Notes: generated from the letters alone by a model not told the origin. A DNA stretch of 64,000 nt from Oceanibacterium hippocampi (GCF_900172325.1 NZ_FWFR01000003.1:372001-436000); one strand, 5' to 3'. Shown: positions 1-8,276, counted from the stretch's first letter. A program made the numbers and translations.

Positions 1-8
1 GAAACGAA

Positions 9-1283
9 ATGCCAGAAATCGTTGAGGAAGGCGCAGCGAAGCGCACTTTTAGTTTCTTTCGTGGCGCCGAGATAGGCGTAGAAAATTACAAATGGCCGGA
101 CGGCGCCGACAAGGCGAGACAAGCGATTGGCGAATCGCTGAATGCGCGGAATGTAGCCTTCCTCTTAGGCGCTGGCTGTTCTTCATCATGGCAAAACGGC
201 CAGGAAGTCGGCGTCCCGACCATGGCACCACTTGCAGAGGAATTCACGAGGAAGCGGAAGGACGAAGATCAGTCCTTTCCAACAGCGATAGAGCGCAGCT
301 TGCTCTTGCAGAAATTTGGGATCGACATCAGCGCCAAGGACTATTCGCGCAATCTCGAACGGCTTATGGAACTCCTGTTCAGTTTTCGCTTCAGCCTTGC
401 TCGAAGTTCCTTAAAGGAGGCCAAAGCCGAACTCTCGACCATCAACTCGGTGATCAACAAGGTCAAACACTTCCTATGGAACAAGTGTACAGGCGGTGCA
501 TTCGCCAAAGGCGACAACACCGTTATGGCACTTTACGAGTCATTTTACCGCAAGCTGGTGCTCCGCGATCGGTCATTGCCGAGGCCCTGGGTCTTCACGA
601 CGAATTACGACCTGTTCAACGAGACGGCCATGGACCGGCTCGGCCTGCCGTATGCGAACGGTTTTTCCGGCGTCGTTGAGCGCCGTTTCAATCCGGCAAC
701 GTTCCGGTACGCACTGGCCGAGCAGCTCGACGTGGCGAGCCGCAAATGGTCCGCGGTCGATGGGTTCGTATATCTCGGCAAGCTTCACGGATCGATCAGT
801 TGGACTGAAGACGATCACGGGCTGTTTCCGATCCGGGAGATAGCGATTTCTCAGCCCCCCGGTAAGGTGATGATCTTTCCGACGCCCGCGAAGCAGAACT
901 CCGCTCTGGGATCGCCTTATGCTGATCTATTCCGCGAGTTTCAGTCGCGCGTCGTGCGCGAGCAGAGCGTGCTATTTACGATAGGCTACGCCTTCGGCGA
1001 CGAGCATATCAACAACATCATCTATCAGGCACTGACTATCCCGACGTTCAGGCTCGTCATCTTCGCCGACCCGACGTTGCCGGGTGAAATCGCAAAACTT
1101 CGCGAGCTCAACGATCCACGGATATGGATTATTGGAGGGGACGGTCCGGATGTGGGCCGCAAAGCACATTATTTCGATACGGTCATCGAAGAGTTCATGC
1201 CGCAGCGCCCAAGCGAGCGAATCGACGACGCAGTGAAGAAGGTGCTGGATGCGATATCTTCAAAGAAGGCGGGAGAAGAATGA
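9..1283 (+). CDS. SIR2-domain protein, probable NADase effector of a SIR2-HerA type defence system
   Basis: The 424-residue protein has the SIR2_2-type layout. A nucleotide-binding GAG motif lies in FLLGAGCSSS (residues 51-60). An Asn is found in FTTNYD (N199), and the expected catalytic His in KLHGS (H260). A late IGYAFGD segment is typical of bacterial SIR2 effectors. Members of this family in phage-defence operons cleave NAD+ on infection; activity here is inferred from the retained Asn and His. The stop codon overlaps the start of the HerA gene as ATGA, so the two are translationally coupled. The ATG at 9 is close to the window edge and the promoter lies outside, so a further upstream start cannot be excluded. 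Confidence 0.85.
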   Translation: MPEIVEEGAAKRTFSFFRGAEIGVENYKWPDGADKARQAIGESLNARNVAFLLGAGCSSSWQNGQEVGVPTMAPLAEEFTRKRKDEDQSFPTAIERSLLLQKFGIDISAKDYSRNLERLMELLFSFRFSLARSSLKEAKAELSTINSVINKVKHFLWNKCTGGAFAKGDNTVMALYESFYRKLVLRDRSLPRPWVFTTNYDLFNETAMDRLGLPYANGFSGVVERRFNPATFRYALAEQLDVASRKWSAVDGFVYLGKLHGSISWTEDDHGLFPIREIAISQPPGKVMIFPTPAKQNSALGSPYADLFREFQSRVVREQSVLFTIGYAFGDEHINNIIYQALTIPTFRLVIFADPTLPGEIAKLRELNDPRIWIIGGDGPDVGRKAHYFDTVIEEFMPQRPSERIDDAVKKVLDAISSKKAGEE

Positions 1284-3298
1284 GCCGTGATGATCGAATG
1301 CGCGCTATCGGCAAGGTCGTATCTGTTGCGGCCGACAGGTTCGTCGTGGAAATGCACGCAGGCACCGACAACTTCACGGTCGTCGGGTTCGACGATGTGC
1401 ATTATGTGGCCCGGCTCGGATCCTTTCTCATGGTACCCATCCAAGCCGAGTATGTCGTGGTGGAAGTCGTCGGCTTGCACGAACGCGACATCGCCGGCCC
1501 TAGTCACGGTGATGGCGCGCTAGACAAGGCAGCGTCTGCGAAATATCTCGACGTCGTGCCTATCGGGATGCTGCCGCAGGATCGGAGCGAGAAGTTTCGA
1601 TTCGGCGTCTCCGTCTTCCCGTCACTCTACGCGGATGCCCTCTTCGCGCTTGATGCCGAACTCGATCGGGTATTCGAGACGGATGTTCCCGTCGAACCGG
1701 CGCCTGCGATGAACGATGTACTGCCGATACCGGCGGACGCGACGCGCTTCCGTGCCTTGACAATCGGCAAATCGGTTGTTTTCGAAGGCTATGACGTCAA
1801 GGTCCGGATAGATGATTTCTTCGGTGGCCACACGGCGGTCCTGGGCAACACCGGTAGCGGGAAGTCCTGCACCGTCGCCTCCGTGCTTCAGTCGTTGTTC
1901 GAGAAGGCGGATGAACACCATGCGCGCGGCGCTACGTTCGTCGTGTTCGACGTCAACGGCGAGTATGAGCAGGCCCTTTCGCGCCTGGCTAATGGCAACG
2001 GGATCGGGGTGGACCGCGTCGTGCTCGACGGGACGACCGCTGAAGGACGGTTCCGGCTGCCTCATTGGTTTCTGGAGCAATCCGAATGGGAGCTGCTGCT
2101 TCAGGCGAGCGAGCGAACACAGATCCCGGTGCTGCGAACGGCATTGGGACTCACAGATCTGTTTCGTCGGAATTCACCCGAAGCACTGGAGATCAAGGAG
2201 CACTTCATCGCGACATGCATCATCGAGTGCTTTCGCGGCGCTGACGGGGATTCTCCTGTCGCCAAGTTCCAACGCGTCGTGTCGCTGTTGCAGAAATACC
2301 CGACGGACGACCTGAACATGGGGCTGCTCCAGAAGTATGGCGCCAACTACCAGTACGGCAATTTCGATGGCGATAACCTTCGCCCGTTTCTGGATGAGGT
2401 TCGTGGTAAGCTTTGCGAGGATGTCGAGCTTCCTTCGTATAATCGCACGCCGTTCACATTCGACGATCTTGATGAATGTCTCGATTTCGCGATCCTCTAT
2501 GAGGAGGCACACGGTAATCGGCAGATTCGCGACTACAGTTCGCAGATGATGACGCGATTCAAGTCGCTGAAGGAACGGGCGGAATACGCGTTCCTGCGGT
2601 ATGATCTGCAGCCAGGCGATGAAGGGCCATCATTGAAAGACTTTCTGGAAGGACTTCTTGGCCTGACATCAGGCGACGGCCATCCGATCAAACGCCACCA
2701 AATCATTATCGTCGACATGAACGCTGTCGAAGACGAAGTGGTCGAGTTGGTAGCCTCTGTGCTCGCGCGGATGACATTCCGGCTGCTTCGACAGGCCGAA
2801 CCGAGAAACCGCTTTCCTGTACACCTGCTCCTGGAGGAAGCGCACCGGTATATTGCCGCGACTCCGTCTCGCCATGCCATCGACGCCAGTCGCATCTACG
2901 AACGAATTGCGAAGGAGGGCCGCAAGTATGGGCTCTTCTTGCTCGTCGCGTCCCAACGACCGAGCGAGCTTTCGAAAACGGTGCTGTCGCAGTGTTCAAA
3001 CTTTGTCATTCATCGGATCCAGAATCCGGACGATCTTTCGCAGATCCGCCAGATGACGCCTTTCATTTCTGAGGCGGTGTTGAAGCGGTTGCCGTCTCTG
3101 CCGAAGCAGCATGCGCTCGTGTTCGGAACTTCGGTTAACTTACCCACAACGTTCTGTGTGCGCGAGGCACGCCCTCTACCGAAGAGCGATGACGCAAAGA
3201 TCCGCGATCTCTGGTTTCACGAGGAGGGACGGGTCGCGCAGGTGAAAATTGGGGCGGGTGTCGGTGACGACGGGGGCGGCAATGGCCAGCGGCAATGA
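1280..3298 (+). CDS. HerA-like hexameric ATPase/translocase
   Basis: This 672-residue protein has an N-terminal HAS-barrel-like region and a HerA/FtsK-type ATPase core. Walker A is GNTGSGKS (about residues 189-196) and Walker B is HLLLEEAHR (about 514-522). A downstream SQRPSEL segment (about 557-563) and an NPDDLSQIRQ region are typical of HerA. The ATG at 1280 overlaps the SIR2 stop as ATGA and is preferred over a possible upstream start at 1124, which would run 160 bases into the SIR2 gene. HerA partners of SIR2 effectors form hexamers that assemble with and activate them, and that is the probable role here. The gene is coupled to the next one through another ATGA overlap. Confidence 0.88.
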   Translation: MSRDDRMRAIGKVVSVAADRFVVEMHAGTDNFTVVGFDDVHYVARLGSFLMVPIQAEYVVVEVVGLHERDIAGPSHGDGALDKAASAKYLDVVPIGMLPQDRSEKFRFGVSVFPSLYADALFALDAELDRVFETDVPVEPAPAMNDVLPIPADATRFRALTIGKSVVFEGYDVKVRIDDFFGGHTAVLGNTGSGKSCTVASVLQSLFEKADEHHARGATFVVFDVNGEYEQALSRLANGNGIGVDRVVLDGTTAEGRFRLPHWFLEQSEWELLLQASERTQIPVLRTALGLTDLFRRNSPEALEIKEHFIATCIIECFRGADGDSPVAKFQRVVSLLQKYPTDDLNMGLLQKYGANYQYGNFDGDNLRPFLDEVRGKLCEDVELPSYNRTPFTFDDLDECLDFAILYEEAHGNRQIRDYSSQMMTRFKSLKERAEYAFLRYDLQPGDEGPSLKDFLEGLLGLTSGDGHPIKRHQIIIVDMNAVEDEVVELVASVLARMTFRLLRQAEPRNRFPVHLLLEEAHRYIAATPSRHAIDASRIYERIAKEGRKYGLFLLVASQRPSELSKTVLSQCSNFVIHRIQNPDDLSQIRQMTPFISEAVLKRLPSLPKQHALVFGTSVNLPTTFCVREARPLPKSDDAKIRDLWFHEEGRVAQVKIGAGVGDDGGGNGQRQ

Positions 3299-4188
3299 CC
3301 GACCAAGTTGAGCTCGAGAAGCTGGCGGCGATCCTCGAAGACAGCGGGGATTACAGAATTCTCCGCCGGCTCAAGCCGCGGACCGCGGCTGGTGCTCTGG
3401 CTGACGGCGAGAGTCGGATCGGGCTTTTCGTGGATGTCGAAACGACGGGTCTCGATCCGGAAAGGGACGAAATCATCGAAATTGCAATGCTTCCCTTCCG
3501 CTACTCGCTCGACGGAGTAGTGATCGAGATCTTGGAGCCGTTCGATCGCCTGAGGGAGCCCTCGACGCCAATTCCGCAGGCTGTGACGGCACTAACTGGG
3601 ATCACGGATGACATGGTGGCCGGCCAAAAGATCGAACTCAGCGAGATATCGGAGTTCGCGGGGCCAGCGGACTTGGTGGTCGCGCACAACGCGGCGTTCG
3701 ATCGTCGCTTTCTGGAGCGGTTTTCCCAAACCTTCAGTACGAAGCCATGGGCCTGTTCCATGGCGGAGATCGATTGGGCCGCCGAAGGCTTCGAGGGCAC
3801 GAAGCTCGCGTACCTGGCGGCAGATCATGGGTTCTTCTATGAGCGTCACCGTGCGGCAAATGACTGTCTGGCGGCTGTTGAACTCTTGTCACGGACAATG
3901 CCGCGATCCGGCGTTAGCGGACTTGCCCGCTTGCTGGCGCAGGCACGACAAACAACCTGGCGCATTTGGGCGGAAAACTCTCCGTTTGAGCTCAAGGATA
4001 CATTGAAGGCTCGTGGATATCGTTGGAGCGGCGGCGACGCGAGACACCCCAAGGCTTGGCACATCGACGTCTTGGACGCACAGAAGGAAGCGGAGATCGA
4101 ATACCTTTGTCGCGAAATATATAAGAGACCGACCAAATTCCGCGCCACCAAAATCACCGCATATGATCGCTACTCCTCACGAATTTAG
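3295..4188 (+). CDS. DnaQ-like DEDDh 3'-5' exonuclease with an extra C-terminal module
   Basis: All four DEDDh acidic residues and the His are present. D47 and E49 lie in FVDVETTG, D136 in AHNAAFDRRF, and H185 and D190 in ERHRAAND. This is the fold of DNA polymerase III epsilon and related single-strand exonucleases. After residue 205 there is a roughly 90-residue tail containing LKARGYRWSGG and a following W, which is not part of the exonuclease core and may bind nucleic acid (inference). The ATG overlaps the HerA stop (ATGA), making it the third gene of one coupled operon with SIR2 and HerA. Most described SIR2-HerA systems have two genes, so the exonuclease is the unusual part. Confidence 0.85.
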   Translation: MTDQVELEKLAAILEDSGDYRILRRLKPRTAAGALADGESRIGLFVDVETTGLDPERDEIIEIAMLPFRYSLDGVVIEILEPFDRLREPSTPIPQAVTALTGITDDMVAGQKIELSEISEFAGPADLVVAHNAAFDRRFLERFSQTFSTKPWACSMAEIDWAAEGFEGTKLAYLAADHGFFYERHRAANDCLAAVELLSRTMPRSGVSGLARLLAQARQTTWRIWAENSPFELKDTLKARGYRWSGGDARHPKAWHIDVLDAQKEAEIEYLCREIYKRPTKFRATKITAYDRYSSRI

Positions 4189-4251
4189 GCGCCCTAGTAA
4201 TATTATTTTTTCCGATACACCGTAGGGTCTTCTTGCGATATTTTTGGCGTT

Positions 4252-4265
4252 CAGAGGTGGACCCG
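4252..4265 (+). repeat. Left terminal inverted repeat of the IS3 element
   Basis: The sequence cagaggtggacccg is matched perfectly by the reverse complement of 5503-5516. It lies 54 bases before the orfA start. Confidence 0.8.
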
Positions 4266-4318
4266 GTTTCTGAGGCGGGGGCATAAGGTGGATCGCCCGA
4301 TGGAAAGGACGATCCTCA

Positions 4319-4600
4319 ATGAAGACACGCAGACGGTTCACGGCCGAGTTCAAGGCCAAGGTTGCGCTTGAAGGGATCCGTGGCGAGCGGACGATTTCGG
4401 AACTGGCGACGAAGCACCAGCTTCACCCGAACCAGATCACGCAATGGAAGCGGCAGGCCATTGAGAACCTGGCCAAGGCATTCGACGACAAAGCCGCGGC
4501 TGCGCAGGTTGGCCGGGAAGCCGAGGTGACGAAGCTGCACGCCAAGATCGGCCAGCTCGTCGTCGAGCGGGATTTTTTGGCCAAAGCCTTCGATCGCTGA
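4319..4600 (+). CDS. IS3-family transposase OrfA (helix-turn-helix subunit)
   Basis: The 93-residue protein begins MKTRRRFTAEFKAKVALEG and has the helix-turn-helix pattern of IS3 OrfA proteins (TISELATKHQLHPNQITQWK). It ends with a leucine-zipper-like helix and the hallmark VVERDFLAKA. It binds the element ends and is fused to OrfB by -1 frameshifting. A slippery heptamer lies within the last codons. The reading frame is intact. Confidence 0.9.
   Translation: MKTRRRFTAEFKAKVALEGIRGERTISELATKHQLHPNQITQWKRQAIENLAKAFDDKAAAAQVGREAEVTKLHAKIGQLVVERDFLAKAFDR
4573..4579 (+). promoter_or_regulatory. Programmed -1 ribosomal frameshift site (T TTT TTG)
   Basis: In the orfA frame the codons read GAT TTT TTG, which gives the classic X XXY YYZ heptamer T TTT TTG. 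A -1 slip enters the orfB frame, which is open from here through the orfB ATG at 4618, so an OrfAB fusion can be made. The same heptamer is kept in the decayed element at 5950-5956. Confidence 0.7.
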
Positions 4601-4617
4601 GCCTGGACCGGAGGAGA

Positions 4618-5454
4618 ATGATGATCGACCCCGATCACAAGTGGCACTCGATCCACCGCCAATGCGAACTGGTCTGGATCTCGCGGACCTCGTTCTACCG
4701 ACAGCCCGCCGGCGAGAGCCCTGAGAACCTCGAACTGATGCGCCTCATCGACGAGGCGTTCATGGAGACGCCCTGGTATGGCTCGCGGCAGATGGCGCGG
4801 CCCCTGCGCCGCCAGGGCTGGTGCGTCGGCCGCAAGCGGGTCCGACGGCTTATGCGCAAGATCGGGCTGTCGCCGATCTATCAGGCTCCGAAGACCAGCG
4901 AGCCGCATCCCCAGCACCGCATCTATCCCCACCTGCTGCAACATCTGGCTATCGAGCGGCCCGATCAGGTCTGGTGTGCGGACGTGACCTACATCCCGAT
5001 GCGGCGCGGCTTCCTCTATCTTGTCGCGATCATGGACTGGTTCAGCCGCAAGGTGCTGGCCTGGCGGCTGTCGAACACGATGGAAGCCGACTTCTGCGTC
5101 GCCGCTCTTGGAGAGGCGATCGCCCGGCACGGCAAGCCCGACATCTTCAATACGGATCAGGGAAGCCAGTTCACCAGCTCCGCCTTCACGGCGACGCTGA
5201 AGGACGCCGGCATCCGCATCTCCATGGACGGGCGCGGCCGATGGATCGACAACGTCTTCATCAAGCGGCTGTGGCGCAGCCTCAAATACGAATGCGTCTT
5301 CCTCAGCGCTTTCGAGACGGGAAGCGAGGCCCGCAACGGCATCGGTTCCTGGATCGACTATTACAATCGGCGACGGCCACACTCGACCTTCGACGGCAGG
5401 ACGCCCGACGAGGTCTATGCTACTGGGGAAATGACGGAGCAATTGGCGGCGTAG
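4618..5454 (+). CDS. IS3-family transposase OrfB (DDE integrase) with the catalytic Glu replaced by Lys
   Basis: This is a 278-residue rve-type integrase subunit. The first Asp is in CADVTYIP and the second in NTDQGSQF. The family then needs a Glu exactly 35 residues after the second Asp, in the context NVFxERLWRSLKYE. Here the motif reads NVFIKRLWRSLKYE, with an AAG codon at 5263-5265 where GAG or GAA is expected. The rest of the protein, including the C-terminal YNRRRPHS motif, is intact. Loss of the catalytic Glu should abolish strand transfer, so the protein is probably inactive despite its open frame. Confidence 0.9.
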   Translation: MMIDPDHKWHSIHRQCELVWISRTSFYRQPAGESPENLELMRLIDEAFMETPWYGSRQMARPLRRQGWCVGRKRVRRLMRKIGLSPIYQAPKTSEPHPQHRIYPHLLQHLAIERPDQVWCADVTYIPMRRGFLYLVAIMDWFSRKVLAWRLSNTMEADFCVAALGEAIARHGKPDIFNTDQGSQFTSSAFTATLKDAGIRISMDGRGRWIDNVFIKRLWRSLKYECVFLSAFETGSEARNGIGSWIDYYNRRRPHSTFDGRTPDEVYATGEMTEQLAA

Positions 5455-5502
5455 AAACCAACCCGATCCACCTTAGCCAAGCCGCCAAACGGTCTCACCA
5501 GG

Positions 5503-5516
5503 CGGGTCCACCTCTG
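5503..5516 (-). repeat. Right terminal inverted repeat of the IS3 element
   Basis: The sequence cgggtccacctctg is the exact reverse complement of 4252-4265. It marks the junction with the truncated second IS3 element. Confidence 0.8.
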
Positions 5517-5529
5517 GAAGCCCTAGGCC

Positions 5530-5908
5530 AGCGAGACATAGACGATAGTCGCGCACAACAACTGGTAGGGCCGATCGACCCTAAGTCCGCGCAGCAGATA
5601 CGGGTAGTGCCGGTACCCCGGGCCGGAACGCTGATCCGCCGCTTGCTGTAGATCGACATCAGGCGCATGAGCCGCATCAGGCGACGCACCCGCTCGACGC
5701 TCACCCGCCGACCAGCCGCGCGCAGGCGCCTCGTCATCTGCCGGGCGCCGTAGAAAGGCGCGTCCAGGAACTGCCGGTCGATCTCCGCCATCAGTGCCAG
5801 GTTCTCCGGGTTCTCGCCGCTCGCCGCGTTATAGAAGCTCGACCGGCTGATCGGTACAAGGCGGCATTGCCGGACGATCGACATTGAGGGATGGTTGGGC
5901 CGGATCAT
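5530..5908 (-). pseudogene. Truncated IS3-family OrfB remnant
   Basis: The N-terminal part of an IS3 OrfB is readable on the minus strand: SRSSFYNAASGENPENLALM, FYGARQMTRRLRAAG and VERVRRLMRLM. Homology passes into another frame at about 5600, where a YPYLLRGLRVDRPYQLLCA-like stretch matches the expected OrfB sequence, and then stops at the border of the intact IS. The catalytic Asp, Asp and Glu are all missing. The missing C-terminal part is not found on the far side of the intact IS (4189-4251), so the break involved a deletion, not a simple insertion. Confidence 0.8.
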
Positions 5909-5958
5909 CGCCTTGCGCTCCTGTCGGGGAGCCTACGCAGCCTGTGTTCCAAAAAATC

Positions 5959-6219
5959 TTATTCCACCGTCAGCTCACCGATCTTCACGTACGATTCCTT
6001 GACCTCCGCGGCGTCAACTTCCGCCACGACGCGAACACGCTTGAAACTATCCGAGGCGCCGTCTAGCAGCGCCTTATTCCATTGGTGGATCATTGTCGGA
6101 TACAAGTCGAACCGGCTCACCAGCTCGGCGACCGTTTTCTGGCTATTCACCGCCTCAAGCGCCACACGTTCCCAGAATTCGGACTTGTACTGCCTGCGCT
6201 TCGTCATTGCTGATTTCAT
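5959..6219 (-). pseudogene. IS3-family OrfA of the decayed element, with a stop before the frameshift site
   Basis: The 86-residue frame begins MKSAMTKRRQYKSEFWERV and has the OrfA helix-turn-helix pattern (KTVAELVSRFDLYPTMIHQW). It ends at a TAA (complement of 5959-5961) directly before the GAT TTT TTG slippery codons. The intact neighbour has an Arg codon there. Ribosomes would therefore end before slipping, and no OrfAB could be made. The 286 bases beyond it, up to 6505, hold no gene that I can see. Confidence 0.75.
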
Positions 6220-6505
6220 TTCTTCGAAAACCAGCAGACACCCATCCCGTACCTTGCGTCACTGCCCGATTGCCGGGGAGCAGCTCAGTCTAGGCCGCCA
6301 CCATGCGCTAGCACGTTCGATGGCATGCCCCCCCCCGCAACTACGAAGGAGACGAGTAGAACCGGGAGCGGGCGAATAGTCATGGTCACAGTCTAGAACG
6401 TCTACAGGTCGTTTTGGCACGACTTGCAGGCCCTCAACTGATAGAATTGTGGGCCGTTTCGGCTGGGGCAGCAACCGGGACCCGAGGTTCAGAGAGGAGG
6501 GCTGT

Positions 6506-6955
6506 ATGCCGGAAGACCAAAAACCGAGAAGCGCAGTCCCCGCGCCAAAGGCTCAGGTTCCTACCTCGATACCTTTGAGCCCGAGTACGACGATGGACCT
6601 TTCGTGGTTACCGGATGACAAACGAGAGGCGCTGTTGGTCGAGTACACCAAAGGCATGTTGGACATCAGCAAGAAGTCTCAAGAGCTTCACGTTGACGTG
6701 GGAACGCTCAAGACCACCCTGGATCAATTGGCCTCGACCACGAAAGAGGTATCGGAAGGCGGAAACTCCGTCACTGTTACGCATACTCAAACAACTTCGA
6801 TAGGGCGAACCGAAGTCATCATGGGCAACACGTCGGAGGCGCAGGGCGGCAAGCTCACTAGCAGTCAAACGGGCCGCCGCGACATGACGCCGATTTACAT
6901 TATTTGCGGTATGATTGCCGCGGTAATTATAGCGGCAATCATTTTCAGCAAGTAA
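6506..6955 (+). CDS. Unknown small protein with a C-terminal membrane anchor
   Basis: I do not recognise the family. The 149-residue protein starts at an ATG preceded by a strong gaggagg ribosome site at 6494-6500. An in-frame start at 6449 has no such site and gives a poor leader. A Pro-rich N-terminus is followed by a helical region with heptad-like Leu spacing (about residues 45-80) and a Thr/Ser-rich stretch. The C-terminus is a single hydrophobic helix (IYIICGMIAAVIIAAIIF) ending in SK, which is the layout of a tail-anchored protein. It is the first of three tightly packed genes, the next starting 4 bases downstream. The cassette lies among defence genes. Confidence 0.7.
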   Translation: MPEDQKPRSAVPAPKAQVPTSIPLSPSTTMDLSWLPDDKREALLVEYTKGMLDISKKSQELHVDVGTLKTTLDQLASTTKEVSEGGNSVTVTHTQTTSIGRTEVIMGNTSEAQGGKLTSSQTGRRDMTPIYIICGMIAAVIIAAIIFSK

Positions 6956-6959
6956 TGCC

Positions 6960-7256
6960 GTGTTCCGCACAACCGTACGCGCTGATGAAACCACCAATGT
7001 CGAGGCAGTAGTTTCCGATCTCCGTAATCAATGTTCGCGAGCCAGCGTCTCTCCGATAGCGTCCGACCTGATCGTCACACAGGCGCGGAACGTGCTCGTG
7101 GAGTTGGTTGAGCACGGGCGCCAGTTGGCCGCCCAAGGTAGCCAATTGGCAGTCACGAGAAAGGTTGAAGCGGATGGCGTAGCCGTGACGCTCGTCTTTC
7201 GAGCGAACATCCGTCGTTCCTTCTTTGAGCGGCTAGTCAATGCATTCCGGGGGTGA
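6960..7256 (+). CDS. Unknown 98-residue protein in a three-gene cassette
   Basis: No family is recognised. The frame starts at GTG 6960, four bases after the stop of the preceding gene, and ends three bases before the next ATG. The close packing argues for a real gene although it has no obvious ribosome site of its own. The protein is soluble in character, with a predicted helix around ARNVLVELVEHGRQLAAQGS and a basic C-terminal segment (RRSFFERLVNAFRG). It may be an adaptor between the two membrane-anchored neighbours, which is inference from gene order only. Confidence 0.6.
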   Translation: MFRTTVRADETTNVEAVVSDLRNQCSRASVSPIASDLIVTQARNVLVELVEHGRQLAAQGSQLAVTRKVEADGVAVTLVFRANIRRSFFERLVNAFRG

Positions 7257-7259
7257 TAG

Positions 7260-8108
7260 ATGGCTCGCTATCGCCGCAAGTCTCGCGGCTCATACCAATC
7301 CAATTACGGATATCGCTCTCACGATATCGGATGGGAGCGCGCCCTTCAGCATATTGAGGAGGCGAAAGAGCTTTCTCGCGAGTTGGGCGGAACAGATAAG
7401 GATGTAAAGGCGTATTTCTTTTCGATCCCGCTCCATCAGCTAAAAACCATCCTGGACGAATACGAGGCGAAGTACGGCCGCAAGGCACGTGAGTATGCGG
7501 AGCGCACCTTGCCGAAGTGGCGTTCCGGGCAAGTGACTATGAGCGGCCAGAATGCGAGCCGTCTTTTCGAGCTAATCCCACCGAGAATGCCGTTGGAAGA
7601 AAAATACAAGCTGACAGAGAATCTGTGGCGTCACGTTGGCCCGAATTCGCGAAAGACGCTCCGTATTGGTCTGGACGCTAACATTGAAGATGCAATTGAG
7701 GCCGTTCGCGATCACATAGAAAAAGTCGTAATCCACTACAAGATTCCGGCAGACCTAGAACGGCGGTTTAACTGGTTGTCGGCTGGCGACGTAGACGTGA
7801 AGCAAGAACTATTGAACCACCTCCGGCAGATGGAAAGAACGTTTGTTGTCGACGGGGCGAAAACTCAGTTGCCGGTGATGTTGGAGCACCTAATTAGCGT
7901 TGATGGCCGGAATACCCACAGACTGGCCCAAATTCTCAAGGTCGGCAACCACGAATTGGAAATATTGATAGACAAAAATATCTCTGGTGTGAAGTTGGAG
8001 GATCCGTTGGGAGATGCTGGCTCCATAACTGCTTCGTCAAATTTTGGCTATATTTGGCTATTGTGGTTAATCGGGATCGCAATCGTGATTATTCTATTAG
8101 CGCAGTAG
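7260..8108 (+). CDS. Unknown 282-residue protein with a C-terminal transmembrane helix
   Basis: The N-terminus is rich in Arg, Tyr and Ser (MARYRRKSRGSYQSNYGYRS). A helical segment with the motif ELSRELGGTDKDVKAYFFS follows, then a long mostly helical region that includes ERTLPKWRSGQVTMSG and LWRHVGPNSRK. The last 25 residues form one hydrophobic helix (FGYIWLLWLIGIAIVIILLA), so the bulk should face the cytoplasm from a membrane anchor. I believe similar uncharacterised proteins exist in other bacteria, but no function can be assigned. It is the last and largest gene of the 6506-8108 cassette, and base composition is more AT-rich than in the core genes. Confidence 0.75.
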   Translation: MARYRRKSRGSYQSNYGYRSHDIGWERALQHIEEAKELSRELGGTDKDVKAYFFSIPLHQLKTILDEYEAKYGRKAREYAERTLPKWRSGQVTMSGQNASRLFELIPPRMPLEEKYKLTENLWRHVGPNSRKTLRIGLDANIEDAIEAVRDHIEKVVIHYKIPADLERRFNWLSAGDVDVKQELLNHLRQMERTFVVDGAKTQLPVMLEHLISVDGRNTHRLAQILKVGNHELEILIDKNISGVKLEDPLGDAGSITASSNFGYIWLLWLIGIAIVIILLAQ

Positions 8109-8276
8109 CAAGCGCACTAACTTAATCAGTGTATGACATCAAATGTCAACTAAACAGGAACGAGGAAAACACATCGACTGGGAAGACTGACACGGTCAAA
8201 GGGCACCCCACCATCTGCGCCTGTTCCCCCATTGAGAGTCCCCCCGATCGAAGACGATGGGCGCCCGAAGCAGAGC

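Larger units (their letters stand above)
4252..5516 (+). mobile_element. IS3-family insertion sequence, about 1.27 kb
   Basis: The element is bounded by 14-base inverted repeats, cagaggtggacccg at 4252-4265 and its complement at 5503-5516. It contains overlapping-frame orfA and orfB of IS3 type. A second, subterminal inverted repeat (aaggtggatc at 4286-4295, complement at 5465-5474) supports the boundaries. I see no clear 3-4 base target duplication. The flanks differ (ggcgtt on the left, gaagcc on the right), which suggests old insertion or rearrangement. The right end abuts a truncated second IS3 element, so this copy probably inserted into or recombined with it. The transposase has lost its catalytic Glu (see orfB), so this copy is probably immobile. 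Confidence 0.85.

Noticed and set aside
1124-1279. Upstream start for the HerA gene
   Set aside because: It would overlap SIR2 by about 160 bases with unlikely sequence. The ATGA-coupled start at 1280 fits the operon.
4244-5522. Target-site duplication flanking the intact IS3 element
   Set aside because: Left flank ggcgtt and right flank gaagcc do not match in 3-5 bases.
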